From Candidatus Latescibacterota bacterium (GTDB lineage Bacteria > Latescibacterota > MVCY01): a DNA stretch of 7,087 nt. The position numbers and the translations under genes were made by a program. The stretch covers positions 1 to 7,087 of the forward strand of contig DAOWIT010000117.1 of the NCBI GenBank assembly GCA_030640765.1, in the 5' to 3' direction. Position 1 is the stretch's first letter, and the number at the start of each line of letters is the position of its first letter. Positions 5,233 through 7,087 of the stretch are shown piece after piece. A model generated the notes under the pieces. That model saw nothing but the letters and a program-made list of their open reading frames with translations, had not been told where the DNA came from and ran no database searches.

Positions 5233-7087
5233 TTTTTCAGCTCACACCGGCAAAGGCGTCAAGGTTGCCGTGGTAGACAGCGGGATCGACTCCGCACATC
5301 CAGATATTGGAGAGGTCAAAGGAGGGGTGAGTGTCCGATTAGACAAGGCAGGCCAGATTGCCTTCGGTCAAGATTGGTTCGACTCGGTGGGCCACGGCAC
5401 AGCCTGCGCCGGGATCATCCGCAAAAAGGCACCTGATGTCCGGTTCTACAGTGTCAAAATCTTCGAGGATGAATCACTTTCGGCCCAAGGGAAAGTTCTG
5501 ATAGAGGCCATTCGCTGGTGTCTGGTCCAGGGGATGAATGTGGTCAACCTGAGCCTGGGCACAACTGAAAGGCAAGTTTTGCCCAACCTGAGGGAGGTAT
5601 GTGACCACGCGGAGCAAGAAGGGGTGCTGCTCGTCTCCGCCGAGCATAACGAAGGGCGGGAGAGCTTCCCGGCCTGTTTCCCTAATGTCTTCGGGGTAAC
5701 CGCCGGACAGGTTTACGGAAAGTACGCCTATCTTTACCGGGAGCACCATCCAATCGAATTCGTAGCCAGGGGTGATCCCCAGAGGCTCTGCTGGGTTCAG
5801 CCCAGGTATGTCTTTATGGCCGGTACCAGCTTCGCTGCCCCTCAAATAACTGCCCTGATTGCCCTGATTTTAGAAGAATACCCCAACGCCGATTTCCATC
5901 AGGTCAAGCAGATCCTGATGGCTGACTCCTCTCGGGAAAGAAGTCGGCCTGTCTCCAATCTCACCAAATGGACCCAAGCCAGAATCCGTAACTCTAAAGA
6001 GCTACCCCACACCACTCCCGGGCAGCTTGACTGGATCAAGAAAGCAGCAATCTACCCTTTTAACAGAGAAATGCATGCCCTGATTCGATTCCGCGATCTT
6101 TTGAACTTTGAGATTGTGGGAGTGGGTGACCCAATAGGCAAGAGATTGGTGGGCAAAGACGCTGGGGAGGCAATCGGAGCGGAACCTATTGGGTTTAAGA
6201 TCGCTCATAAACTTGAACGCATTCTCGCTGATGCGGACACCTTCATTCTGGGTTATGTGGACCAGTTGGGTAGATCACTCAGGCGAGATCCGTTCAGAGA
6301 GATTTCACAAAAGGCACTCGCTCTCGGGAGGCATATCTACAGCTTAGCTCCTATCAACCCTTCAGCTTACCCGGAGATTTTCAAGATAGCAGAAAGCAAA
6401 GGGCTGAGGATCGCCTTCCCTTTCGTCTCATCGGAGGAGTTGAGGGAAATTCCCCCTGACCGGCTGTCCAGTCCCAAGAGCATCGATATACCAGTGGTGG
6501 GGGTATTTGGTACCGGACCACAGCAAGGAAAATTCACCACTCAACTTGCTTTAAGGAGGATACTCTTGGCCCAAGGTTATCGGATAGCCCAACTCGGCAG
6601 TGAACATCAGTCAGAACTGTTCGGGTTTGATCTGACCTTTCCCTATGGCTACGCTTATTCAGTATGGTTACCAATGGATGCTTATATTGCCTACTTGGAT
6701 TACAAGATCTGGGAAATCTCTCAGCGCAGAAGACCTGACATTATGATCGTAGGGGCGCAGTCAGGCACTGTTCCCTATGACTTCTCCCTATCTCCCCAAA
6801 CAAACTACACCCTCCCTTCGCTGGCTTTTCTATTTGGCACTAAGCCCGATGCTTACATTCTCACCGTCAACAGCATCGACCCGGATGAGTATATCCAACA
6901 CAGCATCAACGCCTTGAAGGCCTTAGGCAAGGGCGAGACCATTCTCCTCACAATGAGCGACAGGGAGAAGGACATCCGATCCGCCTACGGCACCAGCCGC
7001 GTGGAGCTCAGACAGATGTCGCCGGAGGAGTTAAAGGCCAAGCTGGATCACTTAGAGGACAGATTCGGCATTCCTGCCACGGAGGTA
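5201..7087 (+). CDS. Subtilisin-family (S8) serine protease fused to a DUF1611/DgcN-like P-loop module (3' end outside window)
   Basis: 629 codons are present with no stop at the window edge. Residues 17-235 are a compact subtilase with GKGVKVAVVDSGID (catalytic D26), GHGTACAG (H65), SAEHN (oxyanion-hole N150, where AAGN is usual) and AGTSFAAPQ (nucleophile S210). All key residues are present. No signal peptide or propeptide is seen, so it is probably cytoplasmic. After a linker, residues about 300-425 resemble the DUF1611 N-terminal Rossmann-like domain (VGVGDPIGK near the start; DTFILGYVDQLGR; ALALGRHIYSL; then a pre-P-loop strand). Residues 434-629 resemble the DUF1611 C-terminal P-loop domain: VFGTGPQQGKFTT (G437-T447, K444) against the family's GTDxxxGKxTT, GAQSG at 518-522 where the family has EGQGS, and LFGTKPDAYILTVN where it has LLHGxxPDAxVLxHE. 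Characterised DUF1611 proteins include DgcN, linked to D-glutamate N-acetylation. The reaction here is unknown. The context suggests peptide maturation. Start choice is uncertain (ATG 5201, ATG 5219, or upstream after a frame correction), and Shine-Dalgarno support is poor. Confidence 0.88.
   Translation, partial: MNRLAVMEGFDFSAHTGKGVKVAVVDSGIDSAHPDIGEVKGGVSVRLDKAGQIAFGQDWFDSVGHGTACAGIIRKKAPDVRFYSVKIFEDESLSAQGKVLIEAIRWCLVQGMNVVNLSLGTTERQVLPNLREVCDHAEQEGVLLVSAEHNEGRESFPACFPNVFGVTAGQVYGKYAYLYREHHPIEFVARGDPQRLCWVQPRYVFMAGTSFAAPQITALIALILEEYPNADFHQVKQILMADSSRERSRPVSNLTKWTQARIRNSKELPHTTPGQLDWIKKAAIYPFNREMHALIRFRDLLNFEIVGVGDPIGKRLVGKDAGEAIGAEPIGFKIAHKLERILADADTFILGYVDQLGRSLRRDPFREISQKALALGRHIYSLAPINPSAYPEIFKIAESKGLRIAFPFVSSEELREIPPDRLSSPKSIDIPVVGVFGTGPQQGKFTTQLALRRILLAQGYRIAQLGSEHQSELFGFDLTFPYGYAYSVWLPMDAYIAYLDYKIWEISQRRRPDIMIVGAQSGTVPYDFSLSPQTNYTLPSLAFLFGTKPDAYILTVNSIDPDEYIQHSINALKALGKGETILLTMSDREKDIRSAYGTSRVELRQMSPEELKAKLDHLEDRFGIPATEV

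Noticed and set aside
5474..5845. Long antisense reading frame opposite the protease
   Set aside because: It is the shadow of a conserved catalytic domain on the plus strand, without its own ribosome site or recognisable family features.
1..7087. CRISPR array, tRNA, rRNA, insertion sequence or transposase
   Set aside because: No periodic repeats with spacers, no tRNA or rRNA signatures and no transposase-like frame were seen on either strand.

Overview
The window reads as one co-directional (+) gene cluster of a bacterium that uses Shine-Dalgarno starts (including a TTG start), ATGA stop/start overlaps and a dispersed GTCATTGC-type repeat. By eye the base composition is intermediate. It is more AT-rich in the first permease gene (one 60-base line sampled is about 43% G+C) and more GC-rich in the last gene (about 58% in a sampled line). 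No ribosomal or housekeeping gene is present to fix a phylum, so I call it only a bacterium, probably uncultured or metagenomic.

Layout: (1) bases 1-118 are a leader with a strong hairpin (arms 15-32 and 55-72) and a Shine-Dalgarno. (2) 119-1756 encodes a large ABC-2-like permease of about 10-12 membrane segments. (3) 1731-2550 encodes its ABC ATPase, overlapping the permease by 26 bases. It is interrupted by a one-base frame error in a run of eight T at 2329-2336, which separates the Walker motifs from the H-loop. (4) 2592/2601-4445 encodes a fused membrane/ATPase ABC exporter without a C39 peptidase domain. (5) 4432-4989 encodes a very short HlyD-like membrane-fusion protein lacking the lipoyl/coiled-coil core. 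(6) 4986-5204 has an excellent ribosome binding site and a signal-peptide-like N-terminus, then runs straight into a dispersed repeat at about 5064-5109. It is either a small exported protein or a broken gene. (7) 5201 to the window edge encodes a subtilisin-family (S8) serine protease fused to a DUF1611/DgcN-like Rossmann plus P-loop module. Its C-terminus lies outside the window.

Inference on function: an ABC-2 transporter pair, a protease-less ABC exporter, an accessory HlyD-type protein and an apparently cytoplasmic subtilase form the usual outline of a secreted or modified peptide (RiPP/bacteriocin-like) export and self-protection locus. The S8-DUF1611 fusion is the distinctive part: a peptide cutter and a putative ATP-dependent small-molecule/amino-acid enzyme on one chain. 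No precursor peptide is visible here. It may lie outside the window, and the RiPP reading remains a hypothesis.

Caveat on quality: one clear frame break (T8 tract) and one possible one (T4 tract near the S8 start) are both repaired by removing one T. Homopolymer sequencing error is therefore a live explanation alongside real mutation or slippage.
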